Shown: in pieces, positions 52,064 through 60,606 of the stretch
How the letters are laid out: every line of letters begins with the position of its first letter
How positions within the stretch are numbered: the first letter of the stretch is position 1
NCBI RefSeq assembly: GCF_002797495.1
Contig: NZ_PGEZ01000003.1
Span: 1 to 64,000, forward strand
Direction: 5' to 3'
Source of the DNA: Mumia flava
Lineage (GTDB): Bacteria > Actinomycetota > Actinomycetes > Propionibacteriales > Nocardioidaceae
DNA: 64,000 nt
Translations under genes and position numbers: made by a program
Notes under the pieces: model-generated
Seen by the model: only the letters and a program-made list of their open reading frames with translations
The model's database searches: none
What the model was told of the DNA's origin: nothing

Positions 52064-53637
52064 GCGACGGAGCGGGGCCGTGCCCGACCGTGCCGGCCGG
52101 GGAACCGGTCCGGGTCGCGGACCTGGTCGCGGGGCTGTCGCGCCTGGCGGACCTCGGGTTCGGTCTCCCCTCCGGTACGGCGCTGCGCGGGTGCGCGCTG
52201 GCGACGCGTCTGGCCCGCGCAACGGGTGCCGGGGATGCGGAGGTCCGCGCGACCTACTACACCGCGCTCCTGCACCACGTCGGGTGCGTGGGGTGGGCGA
52301 CGGAGTCGGCGGCGGTGTTCGGAGAGAACCTCACAGTCAATCGCGCGGCCGCCGTCACCGACCTGGCGTCGACGGCCGCGATCGTCCGAACGTTCCTCCC
52401 CGGTGCCACCGCCAGTCTGCGACCGCTGGCCCGGGCCCGCGCGACCGCGTCCGGCGTGCTGCACCTGCGCGGGTGGGGCGACGGGTTCGTCGCGACCGCG
52501 TGCGAGGTCGCGTGCGCGTCGGCGGGTCGGCTCCACCTGCCGCGGGCGGTGCAGGACGCGCTGCTGCACGTGTTCGATCTGTGGGCGCCTCCGCGCGGCG
52601 CAGTGGTCCCGGGCGGGTCTGCGATCCCGCTGGCCGCGCGGATCGCCCGGCTCGCCGGGATCGCCGTCCTGTTCGACGAGCTCGGCGGTCCCGAGGTGGC
52701 GATGCAGGCCCTCGAACGACGCTCCGGCGGGATGCTCGACCCAGACCTCGTCACCGTCTTCCGCGGCCACCGTGACGCTCTGCTGCCGGAGGAGCCGATC
52801 GGGGTCGAGGGGGTGCTCGCGCTCGAGCCGCACCCGTACGCGGTGACGGACGAGCCGGCGGCGGTCGCACGGCTGTACGGGGAGCTGGCTGATCTGGTGA
52901 GCCCGAAGCTGACCGGGCACGCGGCCGGGGTCGCGCGGCTCGCGACCGCGGCCGGGGTTGCGCTCGGCCTGCCCGACGCCGACGTCCGGGATCTCGAGGT
53001 CGCCGGCTGGCTCGCCGACGTCGGCGTGGTCGCGGTCTCCAATGCCGTCTGGGACGCGCCCGGCCGGCTCGATGTCGACGCATGGGAACAGGTGCGCCTG
53101 CACCCGTACCATGCGAGCAGGATCGTCGCCGCCTCCCCGACGCTGGCCCGGCTCGCACCCGCGGTCGCGCGCCATCACGAGCACCTCGACGGCAGCGGCT
53201 ACCCGTTCGGTCTGACGGCCCGGCATCTGACGACGGTCGAACGGGTGCTGGCTGTCGCGGTCGCCTACCGGACGGCCCTCGAACCGCGCCCGCACCGCCC
53301 GGCGGCCAGCCCGGACGGGGCCGCCGAGCGCATCACGGGCCGGGCACGCTGCGGGCAGCTCGACGCCGACGCGGTCCGAGCGGTCTTGGAGGTTGCCGGC
53401 CACGCCCACCCGGCGCGGATCGCCGTGCCCCTGCCGGCCGGGCTGTCGGTGCGGGAGGCGGAAGTCCTCGGTCTGCTCGCACGCGGTCTGAGCAACGCCG
53501 CGATCGCGGAGGCTCTGGTGATCTCGCGTCGTACGGCCGAGCACCACGTCCAGCACGCGTACGCGAAGATCGGCGTCTCGACCCGCGCCGCGGCCACGCT
53601 CTTCGCGGTCAAGCACGACCTCCTCGGACCACGCTGA
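52060..53637 (+). CDS. degenerate HD-GYP domain protein with LuxR DNA-binding domain
   Basis: A 525-residue protein. Two halves of HD-like helices are followed by a LuxR/GerE helix-turn-helix at about 465-525 (LSVREAEVLGLLARGLSNAAI). The HD-GYP part keeps HHEHLDGSGYPFGL, but where active enzymes have HDIGK it reads ADVGVV, so the metal-binding His and the Lys are missing. It may therefore sense, not hydrolyse, a nucleotide. The GTG start overlaps the 2H phosphoesterase stop. The pairing with a 2H enzyme suggests nucleotide-controlled transcription, which is inference. Confidence 0.8.
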   Translation: MSDGAGPCPTVPAGEPVRVADLVAGLSRLADLGFGLPSGTALRGCALATRLARATGAGDAEVRATYYTALLHHVGCVGWATESAAVFGENLTVNRAAAVTDLASTAAIVRTFLPGATASLRPLARARATASGVLHLRGWGDGFVATACEVACASAGRLHLPRAVQDALLHVFDLWAPPRGAVVPGGSAIPLAARIARLAGIAVLFDELGGPEVAMQALERRSGGMLDPDLVTVFRGHRDALLPEEPIGVEGVLALEPHPYAVTDEPAAVARLYGELADLVSPKLTGHAAGVARLATAAGVALGLPDADVRDLEVAGWLADVGVVAVSNAVWDAPGRLDVDAWEQVRLHPYHASRIVAASPTLARLAPAVARHHEHLDGSGYPFGLTARHLTTVERVLAVAVAYRTALEPRPHRPAASPDGAAERITGRARCGQLDADAVRAVLEVAGHAHPARIAVPLPAGLSVREAEVLGLLARGLSNAAIAEALVISRRTAEHHVQHAYAKIGVSTRAAATLFAVKHDLLGPR

Positions 53638-53639
53638 GC

Positions 53640-53732
53640 CACGCCTCCGGGCCGGCGGTGAGCTGGTTCCCACGCCTCCGGACCGGCGGTGAGCTGGTTC
53701 CCACGCCTCCGGACCGGCGGTGAGCTGGTTCC
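53640..53732. repeat. three tandem copies of a 31-bp repeat
   Basis: Copies start at 53640, 53671 and 53702 and differ by one base. Each contains the 15-base left arm of the terminator that follows. A partial fourth copy starts at 53733. Confidence 0.9.
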
Positions 53733-53764
53733 CACGCCTCCACTCTCGGTGGGAACCAGCTCAC
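53719..53764 (+). terminator. terminator hairpin after the HD-LuxR gene
   Basis: GGTGAGCTGGTTCCC (53719-53733) pairs perfectly with 53750-53764 around a 16-base loop. Two earlier copies of the left arm lie in the tandem repeats, so alternative longer hairpins are possible. The rest of the 53638-53874 gap has no gene. Confidence 0.7.
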
Positions 53765-53874
53765 CGCGCGCACCCGAGGAAGCCGGCGGATCCGGCGCGG
53801 ATGGGCAGACCTACCGATGCCGGGTGCGTTCCGACCGGCGGAGCCTGGGGACATCGCGACCGAGGAGGGTCACC

Positions 53875-54699
53875 ATGATCACCACCGGCACCACCACGTA
53901 CCCCGTCGTCTCGCCCGACGGCACCACGATCGACGTCCACGTCCGGGGTGACGGACGACCGGTCGTGATCGTGCACGGCACCACGTCGACCCACCGCTCC
54001 TGGGACGCCTTCGTCGACGCACTCGACGGCCGGGTCCGCACGTACGTCCTCGACCGCCGCGGGCGGCTGGGCAGCACCGACACCGAGCCGTACGCCTTCG
54101 CCCGCGAGGTCGACGACCTCGTCGCCGTCGTCGCCGACGTGGCGGAGCGGGAGGGCTGCGACGTCGACGTGTTCGGGCACTCGTACGGCGGGGCGATCGC
54201 GTTCCTCGCCGCTCCGCGCTGCGGCCGGCTGCGGCGGCTCATGCTGTACGAGGGGTGGCCGACCCCCGACCGGGCCGACCGCGAGGTCGACGAAGAGCTT
54301 CTGCGCGCGATCGAGGCACCGCTGGCCGCGGGCCACCCCGACGAGGCGTTGCGCGTCTTCTATCGGAGGATGGTCCGGATGACCGACGCCGAGCTCGATG
54401 CCGTCGCCGCCGACCCGGCCTGGCCGGCCCGGGTCTCGACCGCCGCGACGATCCCCCGCGAGCTGCGTGCGTTCGGCGAACTCGCGTTCGACCCGGCTGC
54501 TGCGGCTGCGATCCGCGTCCCGACCCTGCTGCTCGTCGGGGCCGACTCGCCCGACGCGATCGCCGCCGACCCCGACGTGGTCGCCGCCGCGATCCCGGAC
54601 GCCCGGATCCAGCTCCTCCCCGGGCAGACCCACATGGCTCACGTGGCGGGACCCGACCTGCTCGCCGACGCGATCGTCACCTTCCTTCACGCTGTGTGA
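53875..54699 (+). CDS. alpha/beta hydrolase
   Basis: A 274-residue hydrolase with oxyanion strand VIVHGTTSTHRSW, nucleophile elbow FGHSYGGAIAF, an Asp near LLVGADSPDA and the His in GQTHMAH. It resembles the haloalkane dehalogenase/esterase-type group. GAGGGTCACC precedes ATG 53875. It stands alone between a terminator and a convergent marR gene. It is similar in layout to the hydrolase at 50 kb. The substrate is unknown. Confidence 0.82.
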   Translation: MITTGTTTYPVVSPDGTTIDVHVRGDGRPVVIVHGTTSTHRSWDAFVDALDGRVRTYVLDRRGRLGSTDTEPYAFAREVDDLVAVVADVAEREGCDVDVFGHSYGGAIAFLAAPRCGRLRRLMLYEGWPTPDRADREVDEELLRAIEAPLAAGHPDEALRVFYRRMVRMTDAELDAVAADPAWPARVSTAATIPRELRAFGELAFDPAAAAAIRVPTLLLVGADSPDAIAADPDVVAAAIPDARIQLLPGQTHMAHVAGPDLLADAIVTFLHAV

Positions 54700-54738
54700 A
54701 CGCAGGCCCGTCTCGGTCCGCGCGTTCGGGGGGCCAGG

Positions 54739-55197
54739 TCACACAGCGCGACGGGGCGAGCCGCCGTCGCCCAGGACGCTGCGGAGCAGCGACACGAGCT
54801 GCTCACGCTCGGCGTCGGTCAGTGCCGACAGCGTCTCGGCCTGCGCCCCGCGGATCCGCTCGTCGAGCTCGTCGAGCCGCCGTCGGCCATCGGCCGTGAG
54901 CGTCAGGAGGTTGCGTCGACGGTCGGCGGGATCGGGTTCGCGGACCACGCAGCCGGCGTCCGCGAGGCGGTCGACCAGGCGGACGACGTCGCTGCGGTCG
55001 AGCCCGATCCGGCCGGCGAGCTCCACCTGACTGATCGGGCCCTGCTCGTCCAGGCATGCCAGGGCGGCGAACTCGCTGCGATGACCGTCCACACCGGTGA
55101 GCGCCGACGCGACCTCGCGCCGGGCGTGCAGGGCCGCCTGGGCCAGCAGCCAGCTGGGGAGCGTACGCAGCCGCTCGGGCGCCTCGTCGAGATTCAC
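54739..55197 (-). CDS. MarR-family regulator
   Basis: A 152-residue MarR repressor. The winged helix contains ISQVELAGRIGLDRSDVVRLVDRL, followed by the wing REPDPADRRRNLLTLT, the classic DxRxR pattern. A GTG start at 55197 is used. It diverges from a SnoaL-like gene across 70 bases that contain a small palindrome. It likely controls that gene in response to a phenolic or other small molecule. Confidence 0.88.
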   Translation of the reverse strand: MNLDEAPERLRTLPSWLLAQAALHARREVASALTGVDGHRSEFAALACLDEQGPISQVELAGRIGLDRSDVVRLVDRLADAGCVVREPDPADRRRNLLTLTADGRRRLDELDERIRGAQAETLSALTDAEREQLVSLLRSVLGDGGSPRRAV

Positions 55198-55226
55198 GTT
55201 GTCACGGTAGCGGGCTCTGCCTATTG

Positions 55227-55239
55227 TTGGTATTACCCA
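55227..55239. promoter_or_regulatory. MarR operator candidate
   Basis: TTGGTATTACCCA forms arms TTGGT and ACCCA with one mismatch in an AT-rich stretch between marR and the SnoaL-like gene. Confidence 0.4.
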
Positions 55240-55267
55240 TCATTGGTTACTCCACGAAAGGGAGCTC

Positions 55268-55729
55268 ATGTCCACCACCCTCTCCAGCACCGACGCCACC
55301 CCAGCAAGCCTGACCGACGAGCACGTGCTCACCACGCTGATGAGCCGGCTCGGTCGCTGCCTCGACACGGGCGACTTCGACGGCCTGCGGCACCTGTTCG
55401 CCGCCGACGCCGAGGTCACGACGCCGGGCGGCACCGCACGGGGCCACGACGCCCTCGTCGCGCAGGCCCGCAAGCGCCACAGCGCCGACGCCGGCGTCTG
55501 GCACAGCATCACCAACCCGCTGACCGACATCGACGGCGACGAGGCCGACCTGCGGGCCAACCTGCTGGTCGCGTTCGCGCACGACGGCCCGGCCGACCCG
55601 TCCCCGTTCCTGCTCGGCGAGGTGTACGAGGCGCACGCGCGCCGTGCCGCCGACGGCTGGCGGCTGACCCGGCTGCGGAGCATCCCGGTCTGGACCCTCA
55701 ACCGTCCGGACACCCTGCCGGGCGACTGA
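55268..55729 (+). CDS. SnoaL-like / NTF2-fold protein
   Basis: A 153-residue cone-shaped NTF2-fold protein: LMSRLGRCLDTGDFDGLRHLFAADAEV at the start, then ARGHDALVAQARKR and WHSITNPLTDIDGDEA. It is of the SnoaL_4-like group, which includes isomerases, hydroxylases and ring-modifying enzymes along with many proteins of unknown activity. GAAAGGGAGCTC precedes ATG 55268. Control by the divergent marR is likely from position. Confidence 0.82.
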   Translation: MSTTLSSTDATPASLTDEHVLTTLMSRLGRCLDTGDFDGLRHLFAADAEVTTPGGTARGHDALVAQARKRHSADAGVWHSITNPLTDIDGDEADLRANLLVAFAHDGPADPSPFLLGEVYEAHARRAADGWRLTRLRSIPVWTLNRPDTLPGD

Positions 55730-55845
55730 CCGGCCGCACCCGGCCGTACGAGATCCATGACCGTGTCGGCGGCCGCGGACACGGCAGTGGACGCGGCCGT
55801 CGGCCGATGCTAGGACGGAACGGACGCTACGTGGGAGGCATCACC

Positions 55846-56952
55846 GTGACCGACATCGACAGCAGTGTCAGCCCGCCGGCCGCGCTCGCCGAGCGCGACG
55901 ACGCGATCACGATCGACGAGCTGCGGCTCGCGACCCGCAACCACGGGATGCCGCTGGAGGTGCTCGACCTCGACGTGACGCCGCCCGGACTGCACTACGT
56001 CCTCGTGCACTACGACATCCCGCTGGTCGACCCGGCGACCTGGACGCTCGAGGTCGACGGGCACGTCGACACCCCGCTGAGCCTGACCGCGGCGGACCTC
56101 GACACGCTCCCGGCGGCGAGCGCGCGGGTCACGCTCGAGTGCGCCGGCAACGGGCGCGCCCGGACCTCACCGCGTCCGCTCAGCCAGCCGTGGCTCGACG
56201 AGGCCGTCGGCACGGCGTCGTGGTCCGGCGTCCGCCTGGACGCGATCCTCGAACGCGCGGGAGTCCTGCCGGGCGCGGTCGACGTCGTCTTCACCGGCGC
56301 CGACCACGGGGTCGAGCGCGGGGTCGAGCAGGACTACCAGCGCGCCCTCTCGGTCGAAGAGATCGACCGCGGCGAGGCGTTCCTCGCGACGTCGATGAAC
56401 GGCGTGCCGCTCCCGCCGCAGCACGGGGCGCCGCTGCGGCTCGTCGTGCCCGGCTGGTACGGGATGGCGCACGTGAAGTGGCTGACCCGCATCACCGTCC
56501 TCGACCACGCGTTCGACGGGTTCCAGAACGCCACGGCGTACCGGATCAAGACCGACCCGGACGACCCCGGCGTGCCGGTGACCCGGATCGAGCCGCGCGC
56601 GCTGATCCGACCGCCCGGGTTCCCCGACTTCCAGACCCGCACGCGCGTGGTCGACGCCGGCCCGGTGACGCTGTCCGGCCGAGCCTGGTCCGGGCACGCG
56701 CCGATCGAGCGGGTCGAGGTCAGCACCGACGACGGCACCACCTGGTCCGACGCCGAGGTCGAGCCGGCCGGCACCGACCCGTACGCCTGGCGGCGCTGGA
56801 CGGCGCGGTGGGACGCCGAGCCCGGACGCACGGTCCTGCGCGTCCGGGCCACGGACGCCTCCGGCCGCAGCCAGCCGCTGGAACAGCAGTGGAACCGTCA
56901 GGCGATGGCCAACAGCCACGCCCAGGCCGTCCCGGTGCTGGTGCGCGGCTGA
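55846..56952 (+). CDS. sulfite oxidase-fold molybdopterin oxidoreductase
   Basis: A 368-residue protein of the sulfite oxidase/nitrate reductase Mo-cofactor family. The Mo-ligating Cys is in TLECAGNGRA near residue 100; GWYGMAHVKWL and GFQNATAYRI belong to the cofactor domain; the C-terminal Mo-co dimerisation domain has GRAWSGHAPIERVEVSTDDG. It lacks a heme domain and an export signal. GTG 55846 is preferred because GGGAGG lies seven bases upstream; ATG 55807 is an in-frame alternative. The electron partner is not encoded nearby. It may oxidise sulfite or reduce a sulfoxide. Confidence 0.87.
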   Translation: MTDIDSSVSPPAALAERDDAITIDELRLATRNHGMPLEVLDLDVTPPGLHYVLVHYDIPLVDPATWTLEVDGHVDTPLSLTAADLDTLPAASARVTLECAGNGRARTSPRPLSQPWLDEAVGTASWSGVRLDAILERAGVLPGAVDVVFTGADHGVERGVEQDYQRALSVEEIDRGEAFLATSMNGVPLPPQHGAPLRLVVPGWYGMAHVKWLTRITVLDHAFDGFQNATAYRIKTDPDDPGVPVTRIEPRALIRPPGFPDFQTRTRVVDAGPVTLSGRAWSGHAPIERVEVSTDDGTTWSDAEVEPAGTDPYAWRRWTARWDAEPGRTVLRVRATDASGRSQPLEQQWNRQAMANSHAQAVPVLVRG

Positions 56953-56986
56953 CACGCACCCTCGCGTCAGCGGCTGACCGTCCTCC

Positions 56987-57829
56987 TCATCGCACGGTCC
57001 CCGTCACCAGCAGGTACTCCCACTCCATCACGACACCGTCGTCGCCACCGTGGTCGTAGCGGCGCGCGAGGTCGGCGAGCTCCGCGTCCAGCGCGGCGAC
57101 CCGCTCGGGGTCCTCGGCGTTGAACCCGTACGCGACGATCGTCGGCCCGTACGCCTCCTTGAAGAGGTCCCGGAAGTCCTCCGGCGCCGCGAACGCCTCG
57201 ACGCGGACCGTCCGACGCTCCAGCCGGAGGTCGGCCACCCGGTCGCCGAACAGCTCGCGGACGTGGTCCTCGCTCCCCCACAGCGGCGGCGGCTGCGCCC
57301 CGGGCGGGGGCGGCGGCGCGAACGGCTTCATCGTCGCGAACATCTGGCCGATGAACCCCTGCGGCGTCCAGCTGATCAGCCCGATCCGCCCGCCCGGCGC
57401 GCACACGCGGACGAGCTCGTCGGCCGCCGGGCCGTGGTGCGGCGCGAACATCACGCCGACGCACGACATCACGACGTCGAACCCGTCGTCGTCGTACGGC
57501 AGCGCCTCCGCGTCGGCCTCCTGCCACTCCAGCGTCGCCCCGCGCTCGTCCGCGGCGGCACGGCCGGCATCCAGCAGGGCCGGCGACAGGTCGCTCGCGA
57601 CGACGTCCGCTCCGCGGAGCGCGGCCGGGATCGCCGCGTTGCCGGCCCCGGCGGCCACGTCGAGCACCCGCTCGCCCGCCCGTACGCCGAGCGCCTCGAC
57701 CAGCGTCGCTCCGAGCCCCGGGATCACCGTCCGCTCGACGGCGGGATAGTCGCCCATCCCCCACATCGCCCGGTGCTTGCCCTTCAGCGCCTGGTCCTCG
57801 GGCGTACCGACGCCCTGGTTGTCCCCCAT
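56987..57829 (-). CDS. class I SAM-dependent methyltransferase
   Basis: A 280-residue UbiE-like methyltransferase. Motif I reads VLDVAAGAGNAAIPAA, the acidic motif II is ASDLSPALLDAGR, and DAEALPYDDDGFDVVMS is motif III-IV. It probably methylates a small metabolite. A proline stretch (PPPPPGAQPPP) lies near residue 170. It diverges from an hxlR-type gene across 135 bases, which suggests control by that regulator. GGAAGCACG precedes ATG 57829. Confidence 0.87.
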   Translation of the reverse strand: MGDNQGVGTPEDQALKGKHRAMWGMGDYPAVERTVIPGLGATLVEALGVRAGERVLDVAAGAGNAAIPAALRGADVVASDLSPALLDAGRAAADERGATLEWQEADAEALPYDDDGFDVVMSCVGVMFAPHHGPAADELVRVCAPGGRIGLISWTPQGFIGQMFATMKPFAPPPPPGAQPPPLWGSEDHVRELFGDRVADLRLERRTVRVEAFAAPEDFRDLFKEAYGPTIVAYGFNAEDPERVAALDAELADLARRYDHGGDDGVVMEWEYLLVTGTVR

Positions 57830-57964
57830 CGTGCTTCCTTCCTCGTGGTGGTTCCTCGGGTCAGGACGCTACGAACGAGGCCGGGGTCGCGCCTAGTACC
57901 GGATCTGTACCACCGGCGTGCAACGCCGGCCGGGCAGCGACGGACGCAGGCGTACGGTGACCAG

Positions 57965-58651
57965 ATGGGTGCGTCGTACCACCAGTTCTGCCCGGTCGCG
58001 AAGGCGATGGAGCTGCTCGACGAACGCTGGACGCTGCTCGTCGTGCGCGAGCTCGTGATCGGCAGCCGGCACTTCAACGAGCTGCGCCGCGGGCTCCCGC
58101 GGATGTCGCCGACGCTGCTGTCCAAGCGGCTCCAGCAGCTGGTCCGGGCCGGGGTCGTGCAGCGCCGCGTCGACGGCGACGACGTGACGTACGAGCTGAC
58201 GCCGGCCGGCGCCGAGCTGCGCGGCGTGGTCGAGACGATCGGTCAGTGGGGCACGCGCTGGATCGGTGAGCTCGGGGACGCCGACCTGGACCCGAACCTG
58301 CTCCTGTGGGACATGCACCGCAACGTCGACCGGGCCGCGGTCGACGAGATCCCGGCGGTCGTGCACGTGGCCTTTCCCGAGATGACGGGTCGGCTCCGTG
58401 ACTGGTGGCTGGTGATCGACGCCGACGAGGTCGACGTGTGCGACATCGACCCGGGCCGTCCGGTCACGGTCACGATGACCTCCAGCCTGCGCGACCTCAC
58501 CCGCGTGTGGCGCGGCGACCTGACCTGGACCGACGCCGTCCGCAGCGGCCGGCTCCACGTGGACGGGCCGGCGGCCGTACGGCGGGCGCTGCCGGGCTGG
58601 TTCACGATGTCGGACTTCGCGTCGGTGCCACGCCCCGCCGCCGTGGGCTGA
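57965..58651 (+). CDS. HxlR-type regulator with SCP2-like C-terminal domain
   Basis: A 228-residue protein. The first 110 residues are an HxlR winged helix (CPVAKAMELLDERWTLLVVREL, MSPTLLSKRLQQLVRAGVV). The remaining 115 resemble a sterol-carrier-2-like ligand-binding domain (VTMTSSLRDLTRVWRGDLTW). Such two-domain HxlR proteins are common in Actinobacteria and may bind hydrophobic ligands. It diverges from the methyltransferase gene. It converges with a thioesterase gene after 24 bases. Confidence 0.85.
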   Translation: MGASYHQFCPVAKAMELLDERWTLLVVRELVIGSRHFNELRRGLPRMSPTLLSKRLQQLVRAGVVQRRVDGDDVTYELTPAGAELRGVVETIGQWGTRWIGELGDADLDPNLLLWDMHRNVDRAAVDEIPAVVHVAFPEMTGRLRDWWLVIDADEVDVCDIDPGRPVTVTMTSSLRDLTRVWRGDLTWTDAVRSGRLHVDGPAAVRRALPGWFTMSDFASVPRPAAVG

Positions 58652-58675
58652 GCCGGCTCCCGGTCGGGCCGACGC

Positions 58676-59203
58676 TCAGGCGAGCACCAGGCAGCTGCTC
58701 GTCGCGTACGCGAGCAGCCGCCCGTCGGAATCGAGCAGCTGCGCCTCCGCGAGGGCCGTCGTGCGGCCGCGGTGCATCACCCGGCCGATGCAGCGCACCG
58801 GCCCGGAATCGACCGTGAGTCGCCGGAGGAACTTCACCGTCAGGTCCTGGCTGGTGTAGCCGACGCCGGCGGGCAGCGTGGAGTGGACGGCGCAGCCCGC
58901 CGCGGAGTCGAGCAGCGTCGCGTAGACCCCGCCGTGTACGGAGCCGATCGGGTTGTAGTGGTACTCCTGCGGCGTCAGCGTGAACTCGACGTGCCCGTCC
59001 TCCACCACGGTCAGGTCGAAGCCGACCAGCGTGGCGATCGGTGGTGCGGGCAGGTCGCCGTCACGGACGGCGCGGAGTGCGCCGAGGCCGCTCAGCGCGA
59101 TCGCACCCTGGGCCGTCGCCATCGGGTCGGCCCAGCGGTGCGTACGCTCCCGCGGGGCGTCCGATGCGTGCTCGGCGCGGTGCTCAGTGGTCGGTGCGGA
59201 CAT
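58676..59203 (-). CDS. PaaI-type hotdog-fold thioesterase
   Basis: A 175-residue hotdog protein. The catalytic segment NPIGSVHGGVYATLLDSAAG is the PaaI/4HBT-2 pattern, followed by YTSQDLTVKFLRRL. It should hydrolyse an aromatic or acyl CoA thioester. Its ATG at 59203 lies 20 bases inside the end of the hxlR gene, so the two are co-transcribed and possibly coupled. The first 35 residues are a variable leader. Confidence 0.87.
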   Translation of the reverse strand: MSAPTTEHRAEHASDAPRERTHRWADPMATAQGAIALSGLGALRAVRDGDLPAPPIATLVGFDLTVVEDGHVEFTLTPQEYHYNPIGSVHGGVYATLLDSAAGCAVHSTLPAGVGYTSQDLTVKFLRRLTVDSGPVRCIGRVMHRGRTTALAEAQLLDSDGRLLAYATSSCLVLA

Positions 59204-59726
59204 CGGTTCCTCCTCGGCGCTGCGCGCGGCGCGCCCGTCGTCGTTCGTCGAGGCGCGCGAACCGCTCGCGCGTCGGTGCGCTCGCGGCCGGGCCGGGCGC
59301 GGCGTGGAGTCGCATGCGGGCGACCGGCGTACCGGACGCGGCATCGGTCATCACCGGCTCGATCTCGCGTCCGGTGTCGAGGTCACGCAGGGTCACGAAG
59401 CGGTCCTCGGGAGCGAGCTCGGCGTTGCCCCACGCGAGCAGCGCGAGCACGACGGTCTGCGCGGACCGACCTCGGGCGGTCAGGACGTACTCGTCGCGCG
59501 GCGGGCGCTCGCTGTAGCGGCGCTTCTCCAGCAGGCCCTTGTCGACGAGCGTGCGGAGCCGTCGGCTGAGCATCCCGGGCGCGATCGGCAGGTCCTCGGC
59601 GAACTCGTCGAACCGCCGGATCCCGTCCAGCGCGTCGCGCAGGATCATCAGGCTCCACCAGTCGCCCAGGTCGTCGACGCTGCGGGCGATCGGGCACTCG
59701 AGCTCGCTCAGGTCCGTCCGCTTCAC
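59184..59726 (-). CDS. HxlR-family regulator
   Basis: A 180-residue HxlR regulator: CPIARSVDDLGDWWSLMILRDALDGIRRF and PIAPGMLSRRLRTLVDKGLLEK. The conserved Cys near residue 11 is present and could be redox or electrophile sensing. A basic Arg-rich tail follows residue 150. It overlaps the thioesterase gene. A strong palindrome lies directly upstream, so autoregulation is likely. Confidence 0.88.
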   Translation of the reverse strand: MKRTDLSELECPIARSVDDLGDWWSLMILRDALDGIRRFDEFAEDLPIAPGMLSRRLRTLVDKGLLEKRRYSERPPRDEYVLTARGRSAQTVVLALLAWGNAELAPEDRFVTLRDLDTGREIEPVMTDAASGTPVARMRLHAAPGPAASAPTRERFARLDERRRARRAQRRGGTDVRTDH

Positions 59727-59737
59727 ACCCGCCTCCT

Positions 59738-59762
59738 GGTTACTACTATCTTGATAGTAACC
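59738..59762. promoter_or_regulatory. HxlR operator candidate
   Basis: GGTTACTA (59738-59745) and TAGTAACC (59755-59762) form an 8-bp inverted repeat, and inside it ACTATCTTGATAGT is a second palindrome (59745-59758). It lies 12 bases before the hxlR start and is AT-rich against the background. Confidence 0.65.
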
Positions 59763-59814
59763 TCAACGCGGGGATCCGTCGAGAGCGAACCGCACGTCCC
59801 CCTGCCGGTCGCGA

Positions 59815-60074
59815 GTCGCCGCTGGCGGGGTCGCGAGTCGCGGGTGGTGCGCTCGCGGGTCGCCGCTGGCGGGGTCGCGAGTCACGCGCTGTGAAGACGT
59901 GCCTGCGTTCGGCCAGCTCGGACGGACGGGCCTGCGTTCTCGACCGTCAGCGGGTCGTCGTGCAGGCACCTGCGTCCCCGGGCGGCAGAGCCGGACGAAG
60001 GGGCCTGCAAAGGAGCGGCACGTCGGTTTCGTACGCAGGCACGTGCGGCGCGGTGGCCCGTACGCAGGCACGTC
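59815..60074. repeat. non-coding region with short direct and inverted repeats
   Basis: Within the 582-base gap between 59727 and 60309 a 25-base sequence occurs at 59815-59839 and again at 59859-59883. Further on, GACGTGCCTGCG (59896-59907) is the exact complement of 60063-60074, and GCAGGCAC recurs near 59962, 60036 and 60066. No gene is supported here. Long-range pairing could form a structured RNA or these may be decayed repeat elements. Confidence 0.6.
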
Positions 60075-60309
60075 ATCCCGCCGCGATGACGATCATGCGC
60101 CCGCGTCGGCTCTCGCCGAGCGACGTTCCGTCACCTGGAGCGACGGTACGAATCGCCGCCGGGTGTCACGCTTCGTCGCTCGGTGCGGATCGTGTCCGGT
60201 CTCTCCACGCCATACGTTGCCGGAACCCTCACGACCGACGTGACCCGAGACCGGAGGCGCTGACCGCCCCTTCACGAAGACGAACCACGCGTCCCCTAAG
60301 ATCCCGGGC

Positions 60310-60573
60310 GTGCTGCCTCCCCCGACCCGACGCTGGCCGACCCGTGGGTTCGCGGCGCTCGCGGTGGGGCTGGTCGCGCTGACGTGCTGGTGCGGGGTGC
60401 GCGGGTCGTGGCGCGGCTGCGCGTACGCCGGGTTGTTCGCCGCGCTCGCCGCTCTCTGGGCGGTCGGGTCGGACCGCTGGTACCACCGGGCGTGGCCGCG
60501 CCCCGCCGAGCGGATCGCGGCTCTGCTCGTCGCCGCGATCCTGCTGCTGCTCGCGGCCGACCTGCTGGACTGA
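60310..60573 (+). CDS. small membrane protein, hypothetical
   Basis: An 87-residue protein with two or three hydrophobic segments (FAALAVGLVALTCWCGV, YAGLFAALAALWAV, IAALLVAAILLLLAADLL) separated by basic stretches. No family is recognised. It begins with GTG at 60310 and lacks a clear ribosome site. An acetyltransferase gene follows 33 bases later. It could be a real small membrane protein or a chance frame; the alternation of charged and hydrophobic parts favours the former. Confidence 0.5.
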   Translation: MLPPPTRRWPTRGFAALAVGLVALTCWCGVRGSWRGCAYAGLFAALAALWAVGSDRWYHRAWPRPAERIAALLVAAILLLLAADLLD

Positions 60574-60606
60574 CTGGCGGGACCGCGGGGCGCCTAGCAT
60601 CGGGTC

